A stretch of DNA of 61,342 nt from Methylorubrum zatmanii (GCF_014845115.1 NZ_NKUI01000149.1:1-61342), one strand, 5' to 3'; positions 1 through 8,939 are shown, counted from the stretch's first letter. Notes: generated by a model from the letters alone, not told the origin. Numbers and translations: made by a program.

Positions 1-1424
1 ATGGCGCGGGCGAGGCCGGCTTCCCCATCGCCTCCAACGGTGATTTCGAGGCGGTGTCCGAGATCGCCCGCCGCGCCAAGCGCGCCACCATCGCCGGCCT
101 CGCCCGCGCCATCCCCGCCGACATCGCCCGGGCCGGCGAGGCGGTGCGCCATGCCCAGCGGGGCCGCATCCACACCTTCGTCTCGACCTCCGAGATCCAC
201 CTCACCCACCAGATGCGTAAGACGCAGGACGAGGTGGTCGAGATCATCCTCAAGACCGTGGCCCAGGCCCGCGACCTCGTCGAGGACGTGGAGTGGTCGG
301 CCATGGACGCGACCCGCACCGACATCGATTACCTCTGCCGCTGCGTCGAGGCGGCGATCCGCTCGGGCGCCACCACCATCAACCTGCCCGATACCGTCGG
401 CTACGCCACGCCGCAGGAATACGGCGCGATGTTCCGCTCTGTCCGCGAGCGCGTGCCGAATTCGGACAAGGCGGTCTTCTCCGTGCATTGCCACAACGAC
501 CTCGGCCTCGCGGTGGCGAATTCGCTGGCCGGCCTGGACGGCGGCGCCCGGCAGATCGAGTGCACCATCAACGGCATCGGCGAGCGGGCCGGCAACGCCG
601 CCCTCGAAGAGGTGGTGATGGCGATCCGCACCCGCAGCGACGTGATGCCCTACGAGACCGGCATCGACACCACGATGCTGACCCGCGCCTCGAAGCTCGT
701 GAGCCACGCGGCGAACTTCCCCGTGCAGTACAACAAGGCCATCGTCGGCCGGAACGCCTTCGCCCACGAGAGCGGCATCCATCAGGACGGGATGCTCAAG
801 CATTCCGAGACCTACGAGATCATGACCCCGGCCTCGGTCGGGCTCACCAAGACCTCGCTGGTGATGGGCAAGCATTCGGGCCGGGCCGCCTTCCGCTCGA
901 AGCTGACCGAACTGGGCATCAGCTTGTCCGACAACCAGTTCCAGGACGTGTTCGAGCGCTTCAAGGATCTCGCCGACCGCAAGAAGAACGTCTACGACGA
1001 GGATATCGAGGCTCTGGTGGACGAGAAGCTCGCCACGGCGCACGACCGCATCAAGCTGGTCTCGCTCTCGGTCATCGCCGGGACGCGCGGGCCGCAGCGC
1101 GCGACCATGAAGATCGAGATGGACGGCCGCACCTTCACCGAGGAGGCGGACGGCAACGGCCCGGTGGATGCGGTGTTCAACGCGATCCACGGCATGGTGC
1201 CCCACGACGCGGTACTGGAACTCTATCAGGTCCACGCCGTGACCGAGGGGACCGATGCGCAGGCCGAGGTGTCGGTCCGTCTCAAGGCCGGCGAGCGCTC
1301 CGTCACCGCCCGCGGCGCCGACCCGGACACCCTGGTCGCCTCGGCCAAGGCCTATCTCTCGGCCCTCAACAAGCTGGCGGCGACCTCCGTCCGGCTGCAC
1401 GCCCAGCACGCGGCGGTGGTGTGA
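1..1424 (+). CDS. leuA: 2-isopropylmalate synthase, N-terminus cut by window edge
   Basis: This is the first committed enzyme of leucine synthesis, condensing acetyl-CoA with 2-oxoisovalerate. The reading frame is open from base 3, so about 473 codons are visible and the true start lies upstream. The catalytic TIM barrel shows the metal-binding segment HCHNDLGLAVANS and the ESGIHQDGMLKH segment of the LeuA family. The last ~130 residues form the LeuA allosteric dimer domain that normally senses leucine. Compared with the usual length of about 520 residues, only some 45-50 N-terminal residues are missing, including the expected LRDGEQ substrate motif. The gene is followed by an intergenic palindrome and then ilvD, another branched-chain gene in the same direction. 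I am sure of the family; only the start is unseen. Confidence 0.95.
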   Translation, partial: GAGEAGFPIASNGDFEAVSEIARRAKRATIAGLARAIPADIARAGEAVRHAQRGRIHTFVSTSEIHLTHQMRKTQDEVVEIILKTVAQARDLVEDVEWSAMDATRTDIDYLCRCVEAAIRSGATTINLPDTVGYATPQEYGAMFRSVRERVPNSDKAVFSVHCHNDLGLAVANSLAGLDGGARQIECTINGIGERAGNAALEEVVMAIRTRSDVMPYETGIDTTMLTRASKLVSHAANFPVQYNKAIVGRNAFAHESGIHQDGMLKHSETYEIMTPASVGLTKTSLVMGKHSGRAAFRSKLTELGISLSDNQFQDVFERFKDLADRKKNVYDEDIEALVDEKLATAHDRIKLVSLSVIAGTRGPQRATMKIEMDGRTFTEEADGNGPVDAVFNAIHGMVPHDAVLELYQVHAVTEGTDAQAEVSVRLKAGERSVTARGADPDTLVASAKAYLSALNKLAATSVRLHAQHAAVV

Positions 1425-1447
1425 TTCACCACTGATCTGACCCGGCG

Positions 1448-1558
1448 CCTCATCCCGAGGTGCTTGCGCGTGAGCGCAAGCCTCGAAGGATCCTCCAGTT
1501 CACGCGCGAGATCTGGAGGATCCTTCGAGGCCCGCTGCGCGGGCACCTCAGGATGAGG
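1448..1558. repeat. Intergenic palindromic repeat, full-length copy 1
   Basis: This element of about 111 bp has long inverted arms. The outer ends are CCTCATCCCGAGGTG and CACCTCAGGATGAGG, and inner arms CCTCGAAGGATCCTCCAG and CTGGAGGATCCTTCGAGG pair as well. A related copy lies at 7137-7242 and a shortened one at 8940-8980. In RNA it would fold into a very stable hairpin. It sits between leuA and ilvD, where it could weaken read-through or act as a processing site. It carries no open frame of its own, so it looks like a non-autonomous REP/MITE-like element. Confidence 0.85.
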
Positions 1559-1619
1559 GATAGATTTGGACGAACGGTCACGCGCCGGCGTCTCGCAACA
1601 TCGCTGAAGAACCCAAGAC

Positions 1620-3455
1620 ATGCCCGCCTATCGCTCCCGCACCACCACCCATGGCCGCAACATGGCCGGCGCCCGCGGCCTCTGGCGCGCGACGGGCATG
1701 AAGGATTCCGATTTCGGTAAGCCGATCATCGCGGTGGTGAACTCGTTCACCCAGTTCGTGCCGGGCCACGTCCACCTGAAGGATCTCGGCCAGCTCGTCG
1801 CCCGCGAGATCGAGCAGGCGGGCGGCGTCGCCAAGGAGTTCAACACCATCGCGGTCGATGACGGCATCGCCATGGGCCATGACGGGATGCTCTACTCGCT
1901 GCCGTCGCGCGAACTGATCGCCGATTCCGTCGAGTACATGGTCAACGCGCATTGCGCCGACGCCATGGTCTGCATCTCGAATTGCGACAAGATCACCCCC
2001 GGGATGCTGATGGCCGCTTTGCGCCTCAACATTCCGGCGGTGTTCGTGTCCGGCGGGCCGATGGAGGCCGGCAAGGTCATCATGAACGGCGTCACCCGCA
2101 AGTTCGACCTCGTCGACGCGATGGTGGCCGCCGCCGACGACCGGGTGTCGGACGAGGACGTGGCGGTCATCGAGCGCTCGGCCTGCCCGACCTGCGGTTC
2201 GTGCTCCGGCATGTTCACGGCCAATTCCATGAACTGCCTCACCGAGGCGCTCGGCCTGTCGCTGCCCGGCAACGGCTCGGTCCTGGCGACGCATGCCGAC
2301 CGCAAGCGCCTGTTCGTCGAGGCCGGTCACCTGATCGTCGATCTCGCCCGCCGCCACTACGAGCAGGACGATGCCAGCGTGCTGCCGCGCTCCATCGCCA
2401 CGATGGCCGCCTTCGAGAACGCGATGACCCTCGACATCGCCATGGGCGGCTCGACCAACACGGTGCTGCACCTGCTCGCCGCCGCGCATGAGGGCGAAGT
2501 GCCCTTCACCATGGCCGATATCGACCGGCTCTCGCGCCGGGTGCCGGTGCTGTGCAAGGTCGCGCCCGCCGTCGCCGACATCCACATGGAGGACGTGCAC
2601 CGGGCCGGCGGCATCATGGGCATCCTGGGCGAACTCGACCGCGCCGGCCTGATCGACTCCTCCGTTGGCAATGTCGGTTCGGGTACCCTCGGTGAGGCGC
2701 TCAACCGCTGGGATGTGAAGCGGACCCAGAGCCAGGCGGTCCAGACCTTCTTCAAGGCCGCGCCCGGCGGCGTGCCGACCCAGGTCGCGTTCAGCCAGGA
2801 ATCGCGCTGGGACGACCTCGACCTCGACCGCGAGGCCGGCGTCATTCGCGACGCCGAGCACGCCTATTCCAAGGATGGCGGCCTCGCCGTGCTCTACGGC
2901 AACCTCGCCGAGGACGGCTGCATCGTGAAGACGGCCGGTGTCGATGCCTCGATCCTCACCTTCACCGGCACGGCCCATGTCTTCGAGAGCCAGGATGCGG
3001 CGGTCGACGGCATCCTCAACGGTCGGGTGAAGGCCGGCGAGGTGGTGCTGATCCGTTACGAGGGGCCCCGCGGCGGGCCGGGCATGCAGGAGATGCTCTA
3101 CCCGACGAGCTACCTCAAATCGAAGGGGCTCGGCAAAGCCTGCGCGCTCGTCACCGACGGCCGCTTCTCCGGCGGCTCGTCGGGTCTCTCCATCGGCCAC
3201 GTCTCCCCCGAGGCGGCCGAGGGCGGGCTGATTGGCCTCGTCGAGCAGGGCGACCGGATCGAGATCGATATTCCGAACCGGCGCATCCACCTCGCCGTGG
3301 ACGAGGCGGTGCTGGCCGAGCGCCGCGCCGCCCGCGAGGCCGAGGGCTGGAAGCCGGCCGCCCCGCGCAAGCGCAAGGTCAGCACCGCGTTGCGCGCCTA
3401 CGCGATGCTCGCCACCAGCGCGGCCAAGGGCGCCGTGCGGCGGATCGAGCCGTAA
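1620..3455 (+). CDS. ilvD: Dihydroxy-acid dehydratase
   Basis: It dehydrates 2,3-dihydroxy-3-methylbutanoate (and the isoleucine homologue) to the 2-oxo acid, the third common step of valine and isoleucine synthesis. The 611 residues match the long IlvD form. Iron-sulfur ligand candidates are C122 in the ISNCDK segment and C189/C192/C195 in [12 protein letters not shown]. The C-terminal half carries [13 protein letters not shown] and [11 protein letters not shown], both typical of the IlvD/Edd family. The ATG at 1620 gives the expected N-terminus with the [17 protein letters not shown] block. The ribosome binding site is weak. It follows leuA on the same strand with a large palindromic repeat between them, so co-transcription is possible but not certain. 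Confidence 0.97.
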   Translation: MPAYRSRTTTHGRNMAGARGLWRATGMKDSDFGKPIIAVVNSFTQFVPGHVHLKDLGQLVAREIEQAGGVAKEFNTIAVDDGIAMGHDGMLYSLPSRELIADSVEYMVNAHCADAMVCISNCDKITPGMLMAALRLNIPAVFVSGGPMEAGKVIMNGVTRKFDLVDAMVAAADDRVSDEDVAVIERSACPTCGSCSGMFTANSMNCLTEALGLSLPGNGSVLATHADRKRLFVEAGHLIVDLARRHYEQDDASVLPRSIATMAAFENAMTLDIAMGGSTNTVLHLLAAAHEGEVPFTMADIDRLSRRVPVLCKVAPAVADIHMEDVHRAGGIMGILGELDRAGLIDSSVGNVGSGTLGEALNRWDVKRTQSQAVQTFFKAAPGGVPTQVAFSQESRWDDLDLDREAGVIRDAEHAYSKDGGLAVLYGNLAEDGCIVKTAGVDASILTFTGTAHVFESQDAAVDGILNGRVKAGEVVLIRYEGPRGGPGMQEMLYPTSYLKSKGLGKACALVTDGRFSGGSSGLSIGHVSPEAAEGGLIGLVEQGDRIEIDIPNRRIHLAVDEAVLAERRAAREAEGWKPAAPRKRKVSTALRAYAMLATSAAKGAVRRIEP

Positions 3456-3498
3456 GGCGCGCTGGAAAGCGCGATCCTTCTCTTGCTGAGGCGATCGC

Positions 3499-3554
3499 GA
3501 AGCGGGCCTCGAAGCGATGACGGAATCCGTCCGGGATGCTTCGGGGCCCGCTTC
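3499..3554. terminator. Long hairpin between convergent genes
   Basis: The arms GAAGCGGGCCTCGAAGC (3499-3515) and GCTTCGGGGCCCGCTTC (3538-3554) pair at 16 of 17 positions, and the loop holds a second small hairpin (GACGG..CCGTC). It lies between ilvD (+) and the last gene of the minus-strand operon, where a bidirectional terminator is expected. There is no strong T tract on either side, so termination strength is uncertain. Confidence 0.55.
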
Positions 3555-3610
3555 TCTTGGCGCCTCACATGCGTGCATGGAACGTTGCCAGGAGAAGGGA
3601 TCGAACGGTT

Positions 3611-4237
3611 CTAGAACCCATGCGTCAGCCAAGCGGCCGCCTGCGATAGCCCGACCAAGATCCGCTCCCGAACGGCGGGAGAGGTGCAGACATAGGTCGG
3701 GCTCGGATGCGGGATCGGCACCACCGGCAGATCCGGGCGCACCTCCTTCAGCGGCGCTGCCGCGGCCTGCGCGAAGCGCCCGGCCGGGACGACCACGGCG
3801 AGCTGCGGCAGCAGGACCAACAACGGCGCGAGATAGGGGGCCGCGGCCGCCGCCTCCGAGCGGCGCGGGGCGCGGTTGAGGGCGCCGGGGGTGTGGATGA
3901 CCCAGGGCACGGCATTCCAGATCAGCGTGTCCCGCCGGGCGATGCCGGCTTCCCGCAGGAAGCGGAACAGGTTGGCGGCGGTGCCGGTGGCGTTGTCGCG
4001 GGAGACGAAGCCGGTCCGGCCGATGGAGGGCCCCGGCGTTTCCAAGAGCAGGAGCAGCCGCGCCTCCACGCCCCCGTCGAGGGGATCGGGATCCGGCACT
4101 TCGGCATGGCACTCCTCGGCGATGCGGCGGGCCAGGGCGCGCAGGGGCCGGATATGCGGCGCATCGGCCATCGCCCGGCGCGCCGCGAGGGCGGCGGGAT
4201 CTCGCAGGCTCTTGGGCGCCTCAGGCGAATCCGGCAT
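3611..4237 (-). CDS. Uracil-DNA glycosylase superfamily protein
   Basis: This 208-residue protein has the general plan of the small uracil-DNA glycosylase fold. A strand is followed by LLETPGPS (ETPG at 66-69, where family 4 enzymes have GEAPG), a WNAVPW segment (107-112, where the N-P/N-V motif sits) and PIPHPSPTYV near the C terminus (HPSP at 177-180, the HPS motif). It is a divergent member, so base specificity cannot be read from sequence. The start at 4237 overlaps the deacetylase gene by 17 bp, making it the last gene of the minus-strand operon that starts with inositol-3-phosphate synthase. Its place at the end of what looks like a small-molecule pathway is odd. It may protect DNA from the product or act on a non-DNA substrate, but both are inference. 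Confidence 0.7.
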   Translation of the reverse strand: MPDSPEAPKSLRDPAALAARRAMADAPHIRPLRALARRIAEECHAEVPDPDPLDGGVEARLLLLLETPGPSIGRTGFVSRDNATGTAANLFRFLREAGIARRDTLIWNAVPWVIHTPGALNRAPRRSEAAAAAPYLAPLLVLLPQLAVVVPAGRFAQAAAAPLKEVRPDLPVVPIPHPSPTYVCTSPAVRERILVGLSQAAAWLTHGF

Positions 4238-4982
4238 CGCGCAGATCGGTTGGCAGGCTTCCCAGCAAGCGGAAGCGTTCGATCCGCTTCTCCGCCGCTA
4301 GGCGGGCCTGCAGCCCTTCGAGGCCACCGAACTGGAAGCCGATCTGCGAGGCGTAGGCGGCGCAGGCCTCCTCCTTGCGCCGCTCGGCGTCCGAATCGAG
4401 ATGGACGATCTGCTCCGGGAGACGCGCGAAGAGGGCCTTGAGCGGCTCCTTCGGCTCGGTGGTGCGCACCGTGTAGGGAAAGTCGCGCCACCACAGAACC
4501 GGCAGTGGCGGCTGGGCGCCGCGCAGGGCCCGCACCACCTGCAGGTGATCGACATGGCCGCCGACGCCCTGCGGCGCGAGGATCAGATCGGGGCGGGTAT
4601 CGCGGATCAGCCGCTCGAACGCGTCGGCGAGGTTCGGGCCGATCCTGTCGTCGGGACTGAGCTCGGCGAAGAGTTCGGGCGCGGAGCCGTAGCCCCGGTG
4701 CGGTGCCTCGCGGAACGGCAGGTGGACCGGCTCGTCGATGCCCAGCGCCCGGGCGGCGGCCCGATCCTCCTCACGGCGCAGGGCCATGTAGTCGATCTCG
4801 GGGGCCAGCCCCTTGTCGAGCTGACAGGCCAGAGCGAAGCCTTGCGGATGGTCGACCGAGGCGGTGAAGATCGTCGCCATCACGACCTGCCACCCGCGCG
4901 CGGCCAGCCGGGCCAGGGTGCCGCCGGCCGAGAAGGCGGCGTCGTCGAGATGCGGCGAGAGGGCGAGCGCGGTTCGCGTCAC
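4221..4982 (-). CDS. PIG-L family deacetylase
   Basis: This 253-residue protein belongs to the zinc N-deacetylase family that includes MshB and BshB, which remove acetyl from GlcNAc-inositol or GlcNAc-malate. The first zinc motif is SPHLDDAAF (H11, D14) and the second is GGHVDH (H146). A GTG start at 4982 is chosen because it overlaps the stop of the upstream glycosyltransferase as GTGA, and the protein then begins directly with the beta strand before PHLDD. Longer upstream frames lack the fold. With a GT4 glycosyltransferase directly before it and an inositol phosphate synthase in the same operon, an N-acetylhexosaminyl-inositol substrate is a reasonable guess. No MshC-type ligase is nearby. 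Confidence 0.88.
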   Translation of the reverse strand: MTRTALALSPHLDDAAFSAGGTLARLAARGWQVVMATIFTASVDHPQGFALACQLDKGLAPEIDYMALRREEDRAAARALGIDEPVHLPFREAPHRGYGSAPELFAELSPDDRIGPNLADAFERLIRDTRPDLILAPQGVGGHVDHLQVVRALRGAQPPLPVLWWRDFPYTVRTTEPKEPLKALFARLPEQIVHLDSDAERRKEEACAAYASQIGFQFGGLEGLQARLAAEKRIERFRLLGSLPTDLRDAGFA

Positions 4983-6208
4983 AGCAGGTGCGGCTCCTTG
5001 CGGAAGCGGCACGTCGGATCGGCGGGCAGCGTCTCGGCGAAATCCGTGTGCGGTGGCTCCCCGGCGACCTGAGCATAGACCTCCATGATCTGCCGCCCGA
5101 CGGCCGTCCACGAATAGACCCTGCGGCACTCCTCGAGGCCGCTCTCGGCGAGGCGGGTGCGCAACTCCTCATCCTCCACCACCCGGCGCAGGGCGCCGGT
5201 CAGGGCCCGGACGTCGCCGGGATCGACCAGCAGGCCGTTCTCGCCGTCACGCAGGCAATCCGACACGCCGACGGAATGGGTCGAGACGACCGCCAGCCCC
5301 GAGGCCATCGCCTCCAGGATCGTATTGGAAAAGCCCTCCGCGTAGGTCGGGGAGACGAACACGTCCGCCTCGCGGTAGAGATCCGGCACGGTGTCGTAAT
5401 CGGCATAGCCGGTGAAGCGGACCTGCGCCGAGGTGAACCCGATCTCGTCGGCCCTGGCGCGAGCGGCCTCGACATCCGGCCCGATGCCGGAGATCACCGC
5501 GTCGAACGGCACGCCGGCCTCCCACAGGCGCTCCAGCGCGTCGAGGAAGTCGATCACGCCTTTCCGGCGGTCGACTCGGCCGTGATAGAGCAGCCGCACC
5601 GGCTCCTCGTCCTCCAGTTCCCGGCCGCCCGGCGTGAAGCGCGCGGTGTCGACCGCGCCGGGGACGATGGTGAAGCGGGCCGGATCGGAGCCGAGCCGGT
5701 CGCAGACCTCGCCGACGAAGGAGCGGCCGCCGATCAGCAAGGCGTTGGCATGGGCCAGCACCTCGACCATGGCGACGCGGTGGGTCTCGCAGCACGAGCC
5801 GACCCAGTGGCCGTCGCCACCCTGAATCGAGACCACGGTCGGCACGCCGAGGCGCTTGCCCGCCAGTAGCACCGCCCAGCCGGTCGGGTAGCCGTACTGC
5901 GCGTGCAGCACGTCGAAGGGCTTCTTCCCGTGCTCGGCGCAGATCGTCTCGACGATCTCGTCGATGTCGCGCTCGAAATCGCCGCCTTCCTGCTCGCCGC
6001 GTTGTTCGAGGCCGATCACCCGCACACCCGGCACCGGAGGCGGCGGCCCGCCGCCATAGACCCGCGTTCCGAACGCGTCGCCGCGATACTGCGAGATCAT
6101 CGTGACGTCGTGGCCGGCGCCCACCACCTCCCGCAACAGGTTCTGGGCGTAGACGCTCATGCCGGAGATCGCCGGAAAGTAGCGGCGGCTGACGAAGCAG
6201 ATTCTCAT
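4979..6208 (-). CDS. GT4 family glycosyltransferase
   Basis: The 409 residues form a GT-B glycosyltransferase of family 4. The N-terminal domain begins MRICFVSRRYFPAISGMSV, with the glycine-rich acceptor loop. The C-terminal domain has GRVDRRKG (210-217, nucleotide-sugar phosphate binding) and the EX7E motif EGFSNTILE (E291, E299). Family 4 includes MshA, which joins GlcNAc to inositol 3-phosphate, as well as many sucrose and lipopolysaccharide enzymes. The ATG at 6208 overlaps the stop of the isomerase gene as ATGA, and the stop overlaps the next gene as GTGA, so translation of three consecutive genes is probably coupled. Donor and acceptor are not known. Confidence 0.9.
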   Translation of the reverse strand: MRICFVSRRYFPAISGMSVYAQNLLREVVGAGHDVTMISQYRGDAFGTRVYGGGPPPPVPGVRVIGLEQRGEQEGGDFERDIDEIVETICAEHGKKPFDVLHAQYGYPTGWAVLLAGKRLGVPTVVSIQGGDGHWVGSCCETHRVAMVEVLAHANALLIGGRSFVGEVCDRLGSDPARFTIVPGAVDTARFTPGGRELEDEEPVRLLYHGRVDRRKGVIDFLDALERLWEAGVPFDAVISGIGPDVEAARARADEIGFTSAQVRFTGYADYDTVPDLYREADVFVSPTYAEGFSNTILEAMASGLAVVSTHSVGVSDCLRDGENGLLVDPGDVRALTGALRRVVEDEELRTRLAESGLEECRRVYSWTAVGRQIMEVYAQVAGEPPHTDFAETLPADPTCRFRKEPHLL

Positions 6209-7098
6209 GGTGTCGGCAGCCCCGGAACGGCGGTCTCGCGCGGCGCGGTGTCCGGCGCCGGAAGGCCGGGACCGGGACGGCGGCAGGTGCGCAGGTAGTC
6301 GAGAGCTTGGCCCACCATCACGTCGGCGCGGTGCGAATCGCGCGACAGCTCCACGCAGACGAGTTTTTCGAAGTTCACCGCGTCGAGGGCGTCGAGCACG
6401 GCGGGCACGTCCATGTCGCCCTCGCCGAAGGGCAGGTGGATGTGCTCGCCCCGCTTCATGTCCTCGATGGCGACGGTGCCGAGGCGGGCGGCGAATTCGT
6501 GCACGGCCTGCGCCGGGTCGCGCTCCTGCGTCACGAGGCAATGGCCGGTATCGAGGGCCAGCGACAGGCCGGGTAGGTCGAGGCCGGCGAAATCGTCGAG
6601 GGTCTCGATCAGCATGCCGGGCTCGGGCTCGAGCGCCGCCACCACGCCCTTCTCCGCCGCGAAATCGGCGACCTCGCGCAGGCCCTCGATCAGCCAGCCG
6701 CGGGCCTCGTTCCGGTCCACTCCGGGCTTCGGCACGCCGGCCCAGAACGAGACGGCCTCCGCCTGGAGGATCTTCCCGATCTCGATGGACCGCTTGAGGA
6801 ACCCGACACGCCGCGCCCGGCCCGACGCATCGGCGGTCACCAGCGTCGGCTCGTGCTTGGCGGTTGGATCGAGCAGGAAGCGGGCGCCGGTCTCGATGAC
6901 GGAGCCGAGGTCGAGGCGGTCGAGGAGGCTGGCGATCCGGTCGGCCTCGACCACCCAGGTCTCGGCGAAGGGGTCGAGATGGTGGATGTCGAGCGTCAGC
7001 GCCACGCCGTCATAGCCGGCATCCTTGATGAGGCGGATCGCGTCCTCGATGCGGTGATGGGCGGTGCCGTTGGTGTTGTAGGCGAAGCGCAGGGTCAC
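6205..7098 (-). CDS. Xylose-isomerase-like TIM barrel sugar isomerase/epimerase
   Basis: This 297-residue protein resembles the IolE/IolI/EboE type of AP-endonuclease-2-like TIM barrels that act on inososes or sugar phosphates. Visible blocks are LRFAYNTNGTAHH at the N terminus, VVAALEPEPGM with a metal-binding Glu, LALDTGHC, and EDMKRGEHIHLPFGEG with a metal-binding His. A proline-rich tail of about 25 residues follows the barrel. The GTG at 7098 is preferred because GGAGAGG lies about 7 bases upstream and the protein then begins at the first barrel strand. It overlaps the end of a small upstream frame as GTGA and the glycosyltransferase start as ATGA. With the dehydrogenase of the same operon it could interconvert cyclitol ketones; this is inference. 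Confidence 0.85.
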   Translation of the reverse strand: MTLRFAYNTNGTAHHRIEDAIRLIKDAGYDGVALTLDIHHLDPFAETWVVEADRIASLLDRLDLGSVIETGARFLLDPTAKHEPTLVTADASGRARRVGFLKRSIEIGKILQAEAVSFWAGVPKPGVDRNEARGWLIEGLREVADFAAEKGVVAALEPEPGMLIETLDDFAGLDLPGLSLALDTGHCLVTQERDPAQAVHEFAARLGTVAIEDMKRGEHIHLPFGEGDMDVPAVLDALDAVNFEKLVCVELSRDSHRADVMVGQALDYLRTCRRPGPGLPAPDTAPRETAVPGLPTP

Positions 7099-7280
7099 GG
7101 TTGCACCTCTCCGTTGGCTGTCCGTCCAGCCCCGCTCCTCATTCTGAGGTGCCGCGCAGCGGCCTCGAAGGATAGTCCAGTGCTCGCGCGGGATCTGGAA
7201 GATCCTTCGAGGCTTCGCTGCGCTCCGCACCTCAGGATGAGGGCGAGAGCGGGATAAGCCGGGATGGCGGACTCGATCAT
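7095..7280 (-). CDS. Possible 61-residue coupling frame across a repeat
   Basis: The ATG at 7280 overlaps the YcaO stop as ATGA and is preceded by a strong GGGGAGG about 6 bases upstream. The frame ends at 7095, overlapping the GTG start of the isomerase gene as GTGA. It reads through the palindromic repeat (7137-7242), so most of its residues are repeat-derived. It is probably not a functional protein. It may couple translation from YcaO to the isomerase, or it may be the remains of an older isomerase start that the repeat insertion cut off. Confidence 0.35.
   Translation of the reverse strand: MIESAIPAYPALALILRCGAQRSLEGSSRSRASTGLSFEAAARHLRMRSGAGRTANGEVQP
7137..7242. repeat. Intergenic palindromic repeat, full-length copy 2
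   Basis: It has the same architecture as the copy at 1448-1558: outer arms CCTCATTCTGAGGTGC and GCACCTCAGGATGAGG, and inner segments GCCTCGAAGGAT and ATCCTTCGAGGC. It is inserted between the YcaO gene and the isomerase gene inside the minus-strand operon. The transcript would form a strong hairpin here, which could set different expression levels before and after it. Confidence 0.85.
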
Positions 7281-8896
7281 GCCGGCCTCCCCTGAGCGCG
7301 ACGGCCCTGGCGCTCATAGCGGAACGGGGCGTGGTGCGATTCCGGCTCGCGGTAGAGCGGGTAATGCGAGCCGACGATCTCTTCCGCCAGCGCCACGTCG
7401 AAGAGCGGTTGTCCGCCGAAGCGCTCCAAGGCCTCCGGCGTCAGGCGCACGGGCAGGAGCGTCTCGGTCGGCGTGCCGAAGCGGATCAGCGGGTGGTCGC
7501 GCTCGATCAGCTTGCGGGTGTTGCGCTCGCCGATGCGGTAATAGCTCATGGTCTCGACCTCGAGCCCCGGCACGATGGCCTTGACGACGCCGACCCCGCC
7601 GCCCGGCGGCGAGCAATCGACGTAGAGCACGTCGAACCCCGCCTCTTCCAACCGCTCGCGGGCGATGCGGCCACGGGCATGCCCGTCGGGGGCTGGCGTG
7701 GTCGGCAGTTCGGAGAACGCCTTGGTGCTGCGCTCGGAATAGACGGTCGCGCGCAGCACGTCGCGCAACTCGGCCGGCGAGAGATCGATCCAGGCGAGCA
7801 TGGCCTGAAGCGCGCGGCTCTCCTCCAGATCGAGACTCGGCAGCGCCTTCTGGATGAAGGCTTCGACGTAGCCGGGAGGCGCCACCGTATCGGCCAGGGC
7901 CAGCGGTCCGTGCCCGAAGGTCTTGCGCACCCGCGCCGCCTGGAACTCCAGCAGGGCCTTGCGCAGGGCCCGCTCGCGATCGGGATCGCAGGCCTCGCCG
8001 CAGGCCGAGAGCGCGATCGGGCAGGGCGTCCGGGCCGGATCCGTGTCGTAGCCGACGACGTAGAGGTTGGTGAGGCCGAACTGGTCGGTGGCGAATTTCG
8101 GCAGCGCTCGGATGCCGAGGCTCGCCAGCCGGTCGAGCATCGCGCGGTTCTCGGGGCCGATGCCGTCGAGATCGAGCATCACGCCCTGGTCGAGGGCGCG
8201 GAACAGCAGGCCGTTGCCGTCCCGCTGCAGCAATTCCAGCAGGCCGTGACCGAGGGCGAATTCCACGTCAGGCCCGGCGCCGAGCCCGTTGGTGATGAGG
8301 TTGGTGAAGGGCTGATAGCCCTTGTGCAGCTCGAAATAATCGGTGGCCGCGATGTCGAGCGGCATCCAGACGGATTCGCCCGTGCGGGCGCGGATCGCTT
8401 TGGTCCAGTCGAGGGGCGTGTCACGGCCGACCGGCGAACCGGCGGGCAGGCAGAGCGTCAGCGGATCGGCCACCGAGGCGGCGCCATGGACCCGCACGAG
8501 ATCGTCGTAGGAGCGGGCGATCTCGTTCTCGCCCCGGCGCGGCAGCAGGGCGACGGAGGGCATCAGGTTCTCGGCGATCTCGGCCACGGCGCCGATCAGC
8601 GCCTCGTCGTCGGTGGCGCCGTAGCCGATGCCGGAGGGCATCGCGCCGACATAGAACGGATCGTCGAGGAACAGGGCGACGAACCAGACCGGAATGCCGG
8701 TGCGGTCGAGTCCGGCGAGGTTGAAGCCGACGACGCGGCCCTCCGGCAGCACGTCGAGATAGGCGCGCACCGCGTCGGGCAGCCGCTCGGGCAGGCCCTC
8801 GATGCGGCGAGACGAACCGCGACGATAGGGTCGCGGGGCCGCCAGGCTGTCGTGGCGGGCGCGGTCGTCCCGGTCGAGGGCATCGGTCGCTGTCAT
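7277..8896 (-). CDS. YcaO-fold protein (ATP-dependent amide activation)
   Basis: YcaO enzymes use ATP to phosphorylate an amide oxygen so that a nucleophile can form an azoline, thioamide or amidine. The 539 residues show the three helices of the YcaO ATP site: SGIGYG (88-93) followed by AVAEIAEN (103-110); HGLLELLQRD (217-226); and ALRKALLEFQAAR (310-322). The C terminus lacks the PxPxP tail of azoline-forming RiPP enzymes and no TfuA, E1-like or precursor peptide gene is nearby, so a non-RiPP substrate is likely. The ATG at 8896 has GGGA about 9 bases upstream; a TTG further up would add only 12 residues. Neighbours make inositol phosphate, glycosyl transfer and deacetylation products, which suggests a small-molecule amide as substrate. 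Confidence 0.85.
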   Translation of the reverse strand: MTATDALDRDDRARHDSLAAPRPYRRGSSRRIEGLPERLPDAVRAYLDVLPEGRVVGFNLAGLDRTGIPVWFVALFLDDPFYVGAMPSGIGYGATDDEALIGAVAEIAENLMPSVALLPRRGENEIARSYDDLVRVHGAASVADPLTLCLPAGSPVGRDTPLDWTKAIRARTGESVWMPLDIAATDYFELHKGYQPFTNLITNGLGAGPDVEFALGHGLLELLQRDGNGLLFRALDQGVMLDLDGIGPENRAMLDRLASLGIRALPKFATDQFGLTNLYVVGYDTDPARTPCPIALSACGEACDPDRERALRKALLEFQAARVRKTFGHGPLALADTVAPPGYVEAFIQKALPSLDLEESRALQAMLAWIDLSPAELRDVLRATVYSERSTKAFSELPTTPAPDGHARGRIARERLEEAGFDVLYVDCSPPGGGVGVVKAIVPGLEVETMSYYRIGERNTRKLIERDHPLIRFGTPTETLLPVRLTPEALERFGGQPLFDVALAEEIVGSHYPLYREPESHHAPFRYERQGRRAQGRPA

Positions 8897-8939
8897 GGGT
8901 GTCCCGTTCGCGGCTGACCGGCTCTGTCCCAACCCAGAA

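Noticed and set aside
1578..4112. Very long antisense open frame over ilvD
   Set aside because: It is the GC-driven shadow of ilvD; its translation is low-complexity and matches no fold, while ilvD is unmistakable.
7095..7280. Small frame next to YcaO as a RiPP precursor peptide
   Set aside because: Its residues derive mostly from the palindromic repeat, there is a single cysteine, and no leader-binding (E1-like/RRE) protein is nearby.
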